DNA of 64,000 nt from Bradyrhizobium diazoefficiens (lineage in GTDB: Bacteria > Pseudomonadota > Alphaproteobacteria > Rhizobiales > Xanthobacteraceae): positions 2,694,501 through 2,758,500 of the forward strand of contig NZ_CP067102.1 of NCBI RefSeq assembly GCF_016616885.1, in the 5' to 3' direction. Shown here in pieces: positions 54,009 to 62,872 of the stretch (its first letter is position 1; every line of letters starts with the position of its first letter). A program made the position numbers and the translations under genes. The notes under the pieces were generated by a model that made no database searches, was not told the origin of the DNA, and saw nothing but the letters and a program-made list of their open reading frames with translations.

Positions 54009-54144
54009 GCTTGCGTACTTTTGTTGGTTGTTGGTGCGGCGACGCGACGCCGTGCTTTCGAACAGGAACGTCTGTGCCGAGGATACGTTGCTGTCGGAAT
54101 GGTGGAGGCTCCGCCTCCACCTCATCCCGGCAGGGAGTGGACGG

Positions 54145-54360
54145 ATGTATGCGCTGTTCGAAGGCAACAAGCAGATCGGTGATCCGTTTCCGACCGAGAA
54201 GGAGGTCTGGGAGGCAGCCTTGATCGAGGGACTGGTGACCGATGTTCCGGTTGCGGACGAGGAGGGAGGCCGGCTCCTGCCCTCCGGATATCACGTCGAG
54301 CGGCTGGATGAAGTATGCGAGCCGCGGCCGGACTGGAAGCTCCCGCGCGACATATCGTGA
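54145..54360 (+). CDS. Small conserved hypothetical protein
   Basis: 71 residues from the ATG at 54145. Sequence pattern MYALFEGNKQIGDPFPTEK, then VWEAALIEGLVTDVPVADEEGG, ending CEPRPDWKLPRDIS. I recognise it as a small protein common in Bradyrhizobium, function unknown. Earlier in-frame starts exist, but the conserved start is here. It lies between two minus-strand genes, 18 bases from the SDR gene's stop. Confidence 0.7.
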   Translation: MYALFEGNKQIGDPFPTEKEVWEAALIEGLVTDVPVADEEGGRLLPSGYHVERLDEVCEPRPDWKLPRDIS

Positions 54361-54378
54361 GCTGAATCGCGGGCGCAC

Positions 54379-55059
54379 TCAGAGCGAGCTGCCGCCGCAG
54401 ATGACAAGCTGCTGCCCGGTAATCGCGGCGGCGTCCGCCGAGAGCAGGAACGCCACGGCGGCTGCGACTTCCGTTGGTTGAATGAAGCGGCCGATCGGCG
54501 GCAGCTTTGGCGCGACATTGGCGCGCGTCGGGTCCTTCAGCATCGGCGTCTCGGTCGCAGCGGGCGCAATCACGTTGACCGTAATGCCGCGCGGCGCGAG
54601 TTCGCTCGCCCAGGATCGCGCCAGCGCGACCAGCGCCGCTTTGGTCGCGGCATATTGTCCGCGACCGGCGGCGCCCGATGCGGTGCGGCTGCCGATGAAG
54701 ATGATGCGCCCGCCCTGCGGCAGGCGCGGCGCCAGCGCGTCGGCAAGACGTTCGGCGACATCGACATGCAGCCGCCACATCGCAGCGCCGTCGTCATGGT
54801 CGAGCGATCCGAGCGAACCGACCTTCAGCAGGCCTGCGGCATGAACCAGCGCGGTTGGTGCGATGTCAGCGACGGCGCCCGCAATACTGTCGACGTCATT
54901 CAGATCAAGCGACAAATGCTCGAACGCCGGATGGGCGAACGTCCCAGGGCGGCGGCTGATCCCGGTAACGCGCCAGCCGTCGCGCAACAGGTGCTCGACG
55001 ATCGCCGCGCCAATCCCGGAACTGGCGCCCGTGACGAGCGCGTGCGGCTGCTTGTCCAT
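54379..55059 (-). CDS. SDR-family NAD(P)-dependent oxidoreductase
   Basis: 226 residues. Cofactor motif TGASSGIG at residues ~10-17, the active-site Ser in FIGSRTASGA, and YAATKAA supplying the YxxxK pair. PTEVAAAVAFLLSADAA and a final ITGQQLVICGG are typical of classical SDRs. It oxidises or reduces a small carbonyl/alcohol, perhaps a sugar-derived compound given its operon. It starts 4 bases after the stop of the sialidase-like gene and is the last gene of a three-gene operon. Confidence 0.92.
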   Translation of the reverse strand: MDKQPHALVTGASSGIGAAIVEHLLRDGWRVTGISRRPGTFAHPAFEHLSLDLNDVDSIAGAVADIAPTALVHAAGLLKVGSLGSLDHDDGAAMWRLHVDVAERLADALAPRLPQGGRIIFIGSRTASGAAGRGQYAATKAALVALARSWASELAPRGITVNVIAPAATETPMLKDPTRANVAPKLPPIGRFIQPTEVAAAVAFLLSADAAAITGQQLVICGGSSL

Positions 55060-55063
55060 GTTC

Positions 55064-56248
55064 TCAGCCTCGCGTCACCCACAGCTCGGTCACGCGCACA
55101 TACTTGATCGCGCGGCGATGGAAGGTGAAGGCTGTGTGGATCGCGCCGTCGGCGGTCTGCTTGACGGATGGATAGGACAGCTCGCGATTGGTCTGGTCGC
55201 GCGAATTGTTGGTCATGCAATAGCCGTCACCGGTCTCGACGTTGCGGTTGGCCCACGAGCGTCCGCCATCGGTCGAGATCGCCAGCGTCATCGGCGCCCG
55301 CGGCGCGCCCCAGAACGCGGTGCGTCCGTCCGACTTGCCGCCATCGCCGGCGAGCACGGGCGGAATGCCGTCCTCGATTTCGTCATAGAGCGAGAGGCGC
55401 CGGCCCGTTGCATCCCTGGCGCTGGAATCGTTGAAGACCAGCGCGAGATGACCGTTGCCGAGCCGCGCGAGCTGGATCGAGGAGTTGTTGTTGGGCAGCG
55501 CGGTCGCAACCGGCGCCGACCAGCTGCGGCCGTGATCGGTCGAGCGGCTCTGATAGATGTTGTCGGCCCAGCGGCTGCGATACATTGCAATCAGCGAGCC
55601 GTCGTCGAGCCGCTCGATGCACATATGGACGCAGCCGCGGCTGCCGGGGACGTCGATGTCGCGCCAGGTTACGCCTGCATCGGACGAGATCTTCACCGCG
55701 CTGGTGTCCTCGTCACCGTTCCACTTCCTGCCGGGCGTGCTGTGGCAATAGAACACGGGCAGCAGCCAGTCGCCATTGTCGAGCACGACGATCGGCTGGC
55801 GGATAAAGGTGCCGCGGCCGCGATGCTCGGGAAACAGCGTCTCGATCGGACCCCAGCTCTTGCCATGGTCGCGCGAGAGGCGGCGGCGGATCAGCGCGGT
55901 GTCCTGGTTTCCCGCCAGTTGCGCCGTCCACATCAGCCACAGCGTGCCGTCCGGGGCCGGGAATAGCACCGGATTCTGCTCGGAACGGCCGGAATCGTCC
56001 GACAGCTTTTCGGCCGCCGACCATTGCGTCGCGCCGCGGGGAAGACGCGAGAAATACACTGAGATATCGGACATGCCCTCCTGCGTGCCGCCGAACCAGA
56101 CGCAGGCGAGATCGCCATTGGCGAGCGGCATCAGGTTGGCGGCGTGGTTCTGCACGCAAGGCGAGGGAATGAAGGCGTCGAACCGGTCGGGATCGCCAGC
56201 CGCCGGCCGAACGGTACCGTCGGCCGTGATCTCGAGTTCGGTCGTCAT
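55064..56248 (-). CDS. Sialidase-like (BNR-repeat) protein
   Basis: 394 residues without a signal peptide. It is a six-bladed propeller of the neuraminidase superfamily. Asp-box motifs are visible as SRDHGKSWG, SSDAGVTW, STDHGRSWS and STDGGRSWA. ANLMPLANGDLACVWFGGT and FIRQPIVVLDNGDWLLP give blade starts. Predicted cytoplasmic enzymes of this class act on imported carbohydrates. Its start overlaps the symporter stop by four bases (ATGA at 56245-56248), so uptake and processing are coupled. Confidence 0.85.
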   Translation of the reverse strand: MTTELEITADGTVRPAAGDPDRFDAFIPSPCVQNHAANLMPLANGDLACVWFGGTQEGMSDISVYFSRLPRGATQWSAAEKLSDDSGRSEQNPVLFPAPDGTLWLMWTAQLAGNQDTALIRRRLSRDHGKSWGPIETLFPEHRGRGTFIRQPIVVLDNGDWLLPVFYCHSTPGRKWNGDEDTSAVKISSDAGVTWRDIDVPGSRGCVHMCIERLDDGSLIAMYRSRWADNIYQSRSTDHGRSWSAPVATALPNNNSSIQLARLGNGHLALVFNDSSARDATGRRLSLYDEIEDGIPPVLAGDGGKSDGRTAFWGAPRAPMTLAISTDGGRSWANRNVETGDGYCMTNNSRDQTNRELSYPSVKQTADGAIHTAFTFHRRAIKYVRVTELWVTRG

Positions 56249-57672
56249 GTCGAAGTCCTCTCAACGAAAGCATTTGATTCCGCGGCCTGCGACGCAGCAG
56301 GTGCGTGGCCCATCACCAGTCGCTCGATCGCCATCACCACCAGCGGCGTCGCGGCGGCGATGTACATGTTGTCGATGCCGAAGGGATTGCCGAGCAGGTA
56401 CCAGACCGTGGTCGAGACGGCGGCGCCGATCAGGCCGGCGGTGGCGCCGCGGTTGCTGGCGAACAGCGGCAGATAGAAGCCCATCATAGCCACCATCGTC
56501 ACCGACAGCCGCAGCGCGCGCGTGAAGAACGACAGCTTCAGGATCTCCGGAATGAAGAACACGAAGACCAGCGGCACGATCGCGATCACGATCGAGAACA
56601 CGCGCGTCATCTTCAGTTCGCGTTCCGGCGTCGGCTTCCAATAGGGCACGTAGAAGTCGCGCACCACCAGCGAAGCGATCGCGAGTGCGACGGTGCAGAC
56701 GCTGACGAAGATCGAGGCGACCAGCGAGGTCGTCACGAAGGCGGAGGCCAGCGGCGGCATCTTCTCCAGAAACACCGGCAGTGCGTAGAGACTGTTCATG
56801 TCGGGGTAGAGATATTTTGCGGCAACCCCGATCAGCGCCAGCAGGAAGCCGAGCGGCAGGCAGAATGCGGCGGCATAGTAGGTCGCCTTGCGGGCGGCGT
56901 CGGCGCTCGGCGTCGAGGAGATCGCCTGGACGATGAATTGCGTCGAGAAGATCGCGCCGACCGTGCCGAAGGTCCAGGCGAAGATGGTCGTGAAGCCGAT
57001 CTTGCCATCCCAGGAGAAGTAATAGGCCGGCAATTTCGCCTGCATCGGAGCGATGCCGCCGGTCAGCGACATCGCGACTGCGAAGATGATGATGACGCCG
57101 ACGACCTTGAAGGCGCTGTGCAATATCGTCACCCAGGCGACGCCCTTGAGCCCGCCGAACACGTAGTAGAAGGTCGAAACCACCGCGATGATGCACATCG
57201 CGACGGGCAGGCTGACATGCAGCGCGGTGGCAATCGCAGCCGCGCCGCTGACGTAATTGCCGACATTCACCAGCAGCAGCGCGTAGATCATGATCACCGA
57301 CACGGTGAGCATGGTCGACTTGCCGTACTTCTGCGCGATCGCGGCCGAAATGGTGTATTCGCCGGAATTGTAGAGCTTCTTCACCATCAAGAGGCCGAAC
57401 AGCAGGAAGCCGATCGAGGCGCCGAGCACGGCCCACCCCGCAGCCATGCCGGACTGGAACGCTTCCTGCGCCGTGCCGACAGTCGATTTGGCGCCGACGA
57501 ATTCGGACATCATCAGCACGCCGACGACGACGGCCGGCATCGCGCGCGCCGCGGTCATGAACTGATCGCTGGTTCGGCTGCGCAGCTTGAACGTGAGCCA
57601 GGAGGTGAAGGCGATATAGGCGACGATCATCGCGATGACGAGCGTGCTTTCGCCGTTGAGGAGGGCTTGCAT
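56245..57672 (-). CDS. Sodium:solute symporter family (SSS) transporter
   Basis: 475 residues, about 13 membrane helices, all hydrophobic and evenly spaced. Typical SSS features: FMTAARAMPAVVVGVLMMSEFVGA near the start, GEYTISAAIAQKYGKS, a Gly-rich FGGLKGVAWVTILHSAFKVVG, then PPLASAFVTTSLVASIFVS. It likely imports an organic acid, sugar acid or sialic-acid-like compound with Na+. First gene of the operon with the sialidase-like and SDR proteins. Confidence 0.9.
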   Translation of the reverse strand: MQALLNGESTLVIAMIVAYIAFTSWLTFKLRSRTSDQFMTAARAMPAVVVGVLMMSEFVGAKSTVGTAQEAFQSGMAAGWAVLGASIGFLLFGLLMVKKLYNSGEYTISAAIAQKYGKSTMLTVSVIMIYALLLVNVGNYVSGAAAIATALHVSLPVAMCIIAVVSTFYYVFGGLKGVAWVTILHSAFKVVGVIIIFAVAMSLTGGIAPMQAKLPAYYFSWDGKIGFTTIFAWTFGTVGAIFSTQFIVQAISSTPSADAARKATYYAAAFCLPLGFLLALIGVAAKYLYPDMNSLYALPVFLEKMPPLASAFVTTSLVASIFVSVCTVALAIASLVVRDFYVPYWKPTPERELKMTRVFSIVIAIVPLVFVFFIPEILKLSFFTRALRLSVTMVAMMGFYLPLFASNRGATAGLIGAAVSTTVWYLLGNPFGIDNMYIAAATPLVVMAIERLVMGHAPAASQAAESNAFVERTST

Positions 57673-57907
57673 CGGTGACGTTTCCTCTGGTGGCGCGGGA
57701 CGCGGTGTTGAGAGCCCGCTTTTGCCCGATGGCAGAATGTTCGGAATGCGAACAAATGTTGTCGAAATCCATTAAACCTGCCCCGGCGCGGTGCGTCAAG
57801 CGCACGCGTCGAGGCATCGGGGAAATCCGGGTTCCAGAGATCAGGGTGGGCAGCTATGACGCGGCCGCGAACGCGGCCCTTGGCGGCGCTATCGCTCGCA
57901 TGCGCAT

Positions 57908-59083
57908 CTACTCGGCGCTGCGCTTCCAGGCGCCGGTGCCCAGCTTGCCGGAGATCATCGCCATCGCATCGTGGATCTCGTAGGCGCCGCCATCGCTGTA
58001 GCCTGAAAGGCCCCTGGTTGCGCGCAGGGTCCAGTGGCCGTTCGCGGCCGTGATCGTGCCTTCGTGCGGACGCGCCGAGCGCTGCGGCTCGGCGTGGAAT
58101 CTGTAGGTGCCGTCGCCCATGATCTGCCAGATCCAGCGCGACTGCCCGCGGCCGCTCGGCACCATGATCTCCCAGGTGCCGACCAGTGCGGGATCGATCG
58201 TTGGCGACGTCGTCGCGTGCGGTGGAGCAGGGGAGGTGACGGCCGGAACCGGGCTGGGCGTTGCTGCTTGCTCGCGACCTGCCGGTGGCAGGCCGGCAAG
58301 GTAGATCGCCTTGCGCGACAGCGAACCGTAGACGAACGGCTGCTGCTCGTTGCGGGTCGCCTCCATCACGTCGTCGCGGACATTGCGGAACATGAACGTG
58401 ACCTCGACGCCGGGCGTTTCGATGTTGCGCAGCAGCGCCGCTGCAAACGGGCTGTTGCGCGCATCGCCGTCGAGTGCCGTAGTGCCGTCGCGTGCCGTAG
58501 TGCCGTCGCGTGCGGCATAGGCGACCAGAACGTTGCCGACGGGCTCGATGCGGCCGAGCCCGCTCATGGTGGCCGCACGTGTGGCGATCGATCGTTTCAT
58601 CCTGGCGGCAAACGGATTGTTGCGGCAGGCGTCGAGGATGACGAGACCAAGGCTCGTGGTGTTGGACACCTGCAACATCACGCTTTGCAGGTTGATGGCT
58701 TCATTCGCCGCGTCCGTGTCCCGCTTCAGCTCTGCGTCGATCGGGATCAACCAGTTCTCGCCATTGATCTCCATGCCATGGCCGGCGAAATACACAGCCG
58801 CCATGTCGGCGCCGGCGGCGTCGCGCCCCAATGCGATCAGCCCGTGCCGCATGTCGTCGAAGCCGGCGTTCGTCGCCAGGGAGACGGTGAAGCCAAGCCG
58901 CTTCAGCGCCGCGGCGATCTCGCTCGCGTCGTTCGGCGGATTGAGCAGCGCCGGCACGTTCCTGTAGGCACCGTTGCCGATGACGAGCGCGACCCGCCTG
59001 CCTTCGGCTGCCGCCGCCGTCAACGTCACGCCCGCAAACGCGGTTGCCGCCGTCAACCTTGACACGAATTCACGCCGGTTCAT
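57908..59083 (-). CDS. Caspase-family (C14) protein with twin-Arg-type leader
   Basis: 391 residues. A leader with RREFVSRL and a hydrophobic stretch ends near AAAAEG, indicating export. The C14 p20 fold follows: RRVALVIGNGAYRNVPALLNP, then catalytic H102 in YFAGHGME and C153 in ILDACRNNP. The C-terminal ~110 residues are a separate beta-rich module (WEIMVPSGRGQSRWIW ... GHWTLRA). Residues ~192-207 carry a tandem repeat ARDGTTA (58466-58513). Orthocaspases cleave after Arg/Lys; export suggests a periplasmic role, as yet unknown. Confidence 0.87.
   Translation of the reverse strand: MNRREFVSRLTAATAFAGVTLTAAAAEGRRVALVIGNGAYRNVPALLNPPNDASEIAAALKRLGFTVSLATNAGFDDMRHGLIALGRDAAGADMAAVYFAGHGMEINGENWLIPIDAELKRDTDAANEAINLQSVMLQVSNTTSLGLVILDACRNNPFAARMKRSIATRAATMSGLGRIEPVGNVLVAYAARDGTTARDGTTALDGDARNSPFAAALLRNIETPGVEVTFMFRNVRDDVMEATRNEQQPFVYGSLSRKAIYLAGLPPAGREQAATPSPVPAVTSPAPPHATTSPTIDPALVGTWEIMVPSGRGQSRWIWQIMGDGTYRFHAEPQRSARPHEGTITAANGHWTLRATRGLSGYSDGGAYEIHDAMAMISGKLGTGAWKRSAE
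58466..58513 (-). repeat. 18-bp tandem repeat inside the caspase-family gene
   Basis: Two full copies (58466-58483 and 58484-58501, differing at one base) and a 12-base partial third. The unit is a multiple of three, so copy-number change inserts or removes six residues (ARDGTT) without a frameshift. Confidence 0.85.
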
Positions 59084-59152
59084 CCGGATCTCGCTGGCTC
59101 GAACGCGTTGCCATCCTAGCGCAACCGATCCGGGGGAGCCACGGGGCCGCCC

Positions 59153-60337
59153 CTAGTTCGCCGATAGCGCCGTCTTGGCGACTTCGGCCATCCAGCTCGA
59201 TGCCACGGGGAGGATCGCGTCGTTGAAATCGTAGCGCGGGCCGTGCAGCTCGGCGCCGTCGCGCAAGGGCCCGTTGCCGATCCAGACGAACGCGCCGGGG
59301 CGCTTCTGGAGATAGAAGGCGAAATCCTCGCCGGCCATGCTCGGCGCGAGATCGCGCCGCACCGGCGCCCGCACCTTGTCCGCAGCCATGCGTGCGAAGC
59401 CGGCTTCCTCCGGCGTGTTGATCGTCACGCCGACGCCCATGACGATGTCGGGCGTAACCTTGACATCAAAGCTCGTGGCGATGCCGGCGCAAATCTCGCC
59501 GATCCGTGTGAGGATGATGTCCTTGACCTCGTTGCGGTGATGCCGCAGCGTGCCGCGGATCACGACCTTGCCGGCGATCTGATTGGGCGCGGTGCCGCCC
59601 TCGATCGTGCACAGCGAGAACACGGCGGTGTCGAGCGGATCGACGCTGCGCGACACGATTCCTTGCATCGCCACGATCAGATGGCCGGCCGCCATCACCG
59701 GATCGCGCGTCAGATGCGGCATGCCGGCGTGTCCCGCATGGCCCTCGATGGTGATGGTGACGCGTCCGCCGGAGGCCATCACCACGCCGTCATGGACCGC
59801 GATGGTGCCGGCCTCGAGGCCGGGCCAGTTGTGGAAGCCGAACACCCGATCCATCGGGAAGCGCTCGAACAGGCCGGCGCCGACCATCGCGCGCGAGCCG
59901 CCATAGCCCTCTTCCGCGGGCTGGAAGATGAAGTCGACGGTGCCGCTCCAGCTGGTGTCGGCGGCAAGCAGCGCGGCTGCGCCCAGCAGCGAGGCGGTGT
60001 GCCCGTCATGGCCGCAGGCGTGCATCACGCCGGGCGTTTTCGAGGCATACACAAGCCCGGTATCCTCGGTGATCGGCAGCGCGTCCATGTCGGCGCGCAA
60101 GCCGACGCGTGCTTGAGCCGACCCGCGCGTCAGCGTCGCGACAATGCCGTGGCCGCCGATGCCTGCCTCGAAGGGAATGCCGAGCTCGGTCAGCCGCTCC
60201 TGCACGAAGGCGGCGGTCGCCTTCTCCTGCAAGGACAGCTCGGGGTGGGCATGCAGATGATGGCGCCACGCGGTCAGTCTCTGGTGCAGCTCAGGGGGCA
60301 AGGCGCGGCTCTCTCGAATGGTGTCAGCTGGCGCCAC
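59153..60337 (-). CDS. M20-family amidohydrolase
   Basis: 394 residues. The M20D pattern is clear: ELHQRLTAWRHHLHAHPELSL at the N-terminus, HACGHDGHTASLLGAA with the metal-binding His and Asp, the Glu pair in QPAEEGYGG, and HNWPGLEAGTIAVHDG. The dimerisation domain includes HAGHAGMPHLTRDP. The C-terminus has the last His/Glu in SMAGEDFAFYL. Hippurate hydrolase, aminoacylase and IAA-amino acid hydrolase belong here. It starts 9 bases after the upstream enolase-superfamily gene, so the two are co-transcribed. Confidence 0.92.
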   Translation of the reverse strand: MAPADTIRESRALPPELHQRLTAWRHHLHAHPELSLQEKATAAFVQERLTELGIPFEAGIGGHGIVATLTRGSAQARVGLRADMDALPITEDTGLVYASKTPGVMHACGHDGHTASLLGAAALLAADTSWSGTVDFIFQPAEEGYGGSRAMVGAGLFERFPMDRVFGFHNWPGLEAGTIAVHDGVVMASGGRVTITIEGHAGHAGMPHLTRDPVMAAGHLIVAMQGIVSRSVDPLDTAVFSLCTIEGGTAPNQIAGKVVIRGTLRHHRNEVKDIILTRIGEICAGIATSFDVKVTPDIVMGVGVTINTPEEAGFARMAADKVRAPVRRDLAPSMAGEDFAFYLQKRPGAFVWIGNGPLRDGAELHGPRYDFNDAILPVASSWMAEVAKTALSAN

Positions 60338-60346
60338 TCTAGCCGA

Positions 60347-61492
60347 TTATCCGTGCTCCACATCAAGCCCCTTGGAATGCCTCGCGTGCAGCAATGCGTC
60401 GTCTATGGCGAAAGCTTCGCCAGCCCCTTCCCAGTCAAAGCCGATGCCGTGGCCCGGTCGCGCCGGCGCCAGCGCCTTGCCGTCCTCTAGCACCAGCGGA
60501 TGCTCGATATATGTGTCCAGGCCAAAACCGTGCGCTTCCAGATACGACCGGTTCGGGCAGGCCGCGAGCAGATGCACGGTGATATCGTGCGCGCCGTGGC
60601 TGGTGACGGGCAGGTTGAAGGCCTCCGCCAGCCGCGCGATCTTCATGAAGCTCGAGACGCCGCCGCAATTGGTGACGTCAGGCTCGGGATAGGATACCGC
60701 GCCTGATGCGATGTAGTTCTTGAACTCCCACAGCGAACGCAGATTCTCACCCGCCTCGATCGGCACACAGCCAGCTTGCATGATGCGCACGTGGCCCGCG
60801 ACATCGTCAGGAATGATCGGTTCTTCCAGCCAGGTGAGGTCGCAAGGCACGAACGCGCGGGCGGCGCGGATCGCTTCCTCCACCGTCCACTTCATGTTGG
60901 CATCCGCCATCAGCGGAAAGCCATCGCCGAGATGTTTTCTCATTGCCGCGACGCGCGCGACGTCGGATTTGAGATCGGACCGGCCGACCTTCATCTTGAT
61001 GGCGCGAAAGCCCTTTGCCAGATTGCCATCGGTCTGCTTGAGCAGCGCCTCGACCGAAAGATCGAGGTCGATACCGCCGGCGTAACACGGCACGCGCGCA
61101 TCGAATCCGCCGAGCAATTGGTACAGCGGCAATTTGGCGCGCCGCGCCTTCAGGTCCCACAGCGCGATGTCGAGCGCCGACAGCGCCAGCACCGCTGGTC
61201 CGCCGCGGCCGCCATAGTGCAGGCCCCACCAGACGTGGTGCCAGACGGCTTCGGTGTCGTCAGCCTCGCGTCCTTCGACGAGCGGCGGGATCTCGCGCTT
61301 CAGGATATCGGCGACGGCGCCGCCATTGCGGCCCACAGTGTAGGTGTAGCCGACGCCCTCGGCGCCATCGGCATCGCGGATGCGGCAGGTGATCAGCTCG
61401 AACGCCACGATCTCGCCATGGGTCGAGTCGGATAGCGTGAGGGGCAGGGGAATCCGGTAGAGCCCGGTCTCGATGGTCGCGATGCGCGGCAT
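60347..61492 (-). CDS. Mandelate racemase / muconate-lactonizing enzyme family protein
   Basis: 381 residues from the ATG at 61492. It has an alpha+beta capping domain, then a TIM barrel with IKMKVG (catalytic Lys pair), the metal ligands D in LMADANMKW, E in WLEEPI and E in PIEAGEN, and H in VTSHGAHD. It is a member of the enolase superfamily, in which a carboxylate substrate is deprotonated at the alpha carbon (racemisation, dehydration or cycloisomerisation). With the M20 gene it may degrade an N-acylated amino or hydroxy acid. Confidence 0.92.
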   Translation of the reverse strand: MPRIATIETGLYRIPLPLTLSDSTHGEIVAFELITCRIRDADGAEGVGYTYTVGRNGGAVADILKREIPPLVEGREADDTEAVWHHVWWGLHYGGRGGPAVLALSALDIALWDLKARRAKLPLYQLLGGFDARVPCYAGGIDLDLSVEALLKQTDGNLAKGFRAIKMKVGRSDLKSDVARVAAMRKHLGDGFPLMADANMKWTVEEAIRAARAFVPCDLTWLEEPIIPDDVAGHVRIMQAGCVPIEAGENLRSLWEFKNYIASGAVSYPEPDVTNCGGVSSFMKIARLAEAFNLPVTSHGAHDITVHLLAACPNRSYLEAHGFGLDTYIEHPLVLEDGKALAPARPGHGIGFDWEGAGEAFAIDDALLHARHSKGLDVEHG

Positions 61493-61608
61493 GTTATTAT
61501 GTCCATCCCGGTACTTTCCTTGCAGCCTAAGCCGTTCGCGCGATGTGGGCAATCGAATGTGCCGCGAGCGCCGGAGCAGGACACGGCCGCCATTTCATGT
61601 GAGACATG

Positions 61609-62649
61609 TCAACGGTTCGATTGACCTTGTGTGCTCGGCTGACGCAGGAAGGTCAGGAGCTGCGCAGTCAAGAACTCAGGATTTTCGTCCGGCAGCCAAT
61701 GTCCCGTATCCGGCGCGACGCCGCCGCGAACATCGCTGGCAATCTCTCTGGCCATCGTCATTTCAATCATGCCATTGCTTTTGTCGCCTGCGAACGCCAG
61801 CACCGGCATCGGCAGCTTGTGCTTCTCGAATTCTGCAAAACGGCGCTCGTCCTCGGGGAAGGCGCGATAGAGCTCGAAGCCTGCGCGGAGGCCGCCGGGC
61901 GCGGCATAGGCCCTGGCGTAGACCGCAATGTCATCGTCCGAGACAGGCCGGAAGGCCCGCTTCTTGTAGAAGTCCCGAATGAACTCATATTCGTGACCTT
62001 TCACGAGCATCTCGGCAATGTCGCGTTGCTGGAACAGTCCGAAGTGCCATAGTTCCGGATCGGGTTTTGATTTGGCATCGTTCCAGGCCGTTGTCGCCGG
62101 GATCGGGACATCGAGCATCGCCAGCGTCTGAACCTCGTCCGGCCATTGTGCGGCGTAGGCGAAAGCAACCATCACGCCGATGTCCCGGCCAACCAGATGA
62201 AGCCGGCTTGCGCCGAGGTGATGGACAAGAGCGCGGATATCAGCGGCCATGGTCGCCTTGTCGTAGCCCCCAGCAGGCTTGTCGGAATCGCCGGCGCCGC
62301 GATAATCGACTGCAATGGTGCGATAACCCGCCTTCGCCAGCGGCGGCATCACCTTGCGCCATGTGTACCAGGTTTGCGGCCAGCCGTGCAGCAGGACCAC
62401 GAGCGGACCATTGTCTGGCCCGCCAATGACGTAGTGCAGCCGGATCCCGTTGACCTGCGCGAAACGATCGTGAAATTCGTCGCGAAATCCGTCCGGCAGA
62501 CCGCTCTGTGTCAGCGCCGTGGCGTGAGGGCCGCTATCATGTGCATCCGGCGATAGCTGCGCAAATGCGGTCCCGAGGCCGCCTGCAACGACAACCGTCG
62601 CCATGATCGCGAGGCGGACCGCACTCCGCCCGATATCCAGTTTGTCCAT
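61609..62649 (-). CDS. Exported epoxide-hydrolase-like alpha/beta hydrolase
   Basis: 346 residues from the ATG at 62649, after GGAGGATCG. A hydrophobic export signal covers residues ~10-31 (LAIMATVVVAGGLGTAFAQ). The alpha/beta fold shows LLHGWPQTWYTW (oxyanion hole) and a nucleophile elbow GRDIGVM with Asp, as in epoxide hydrolases and dehalogenases. The catalytic His is in DTGHWLPDENPE. Asp rather than Ser argues against an esterase. Substrate unknown; the enzyme should act in the periplasm. Confidence 0.9.
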   Translation of the reverse strand: MDKLDIGRSAVRLAIMATVVVAGGLGTAFAQLSPDAHDSGPHATALTQSGLPDGFRDEFHDRFAQVNGIRLHYVIGGPDNGPLVVLLHGWPQTWYTWRKVMPPLAKAGYRTIAVDYRGAGDSDKPAGGYDKATMAADIRALVHHLGASRLHLVGRDIGVMVAFAYAAQWPDEVQTLAMLDVPIPATTAWNDAKSKPDPELWHFGLFQQRDIAEMLVKGHEYEFIRDFYKKRAFRPVSDDDIAVYARAYAAPGGLRAGFELYRAFPEDERRFAEFEKHKLPMPVLAFAGDKSNGMIEMTMAREIASDVRGGVAPDTGHWLPDENPEFLTAQLLTFLRQPSTQGQSNR

Positions 62650-62872
62650 CGCGATCCTCCGGAGCGTCGAAGCGGAACCTGCCGAAAGCCCGGCGGCGCC
62701 TTGAGTTGTTGCATTGGTCAGCGGCCGAGCTGCTGATTTTCTATTTCGTTGCATCCAAACGTCGCGCGATTTCGTTCGTTCCGGTTATCGAATGTGCGGC
62801 GTATCGATTGCGCGCTCGCGCATGCGAGCAGGCCCGATGTGCATGCCTGTTCTTACATCAACGCAAAGCAGC

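Noticed and set aside
56305..57678. 457-codon plus-strand frame opposite the symporter
   Set aside because: The translation is an Arg/His/Asp-rich shadow; the minus strand encodes a normal 13-helix transporter.
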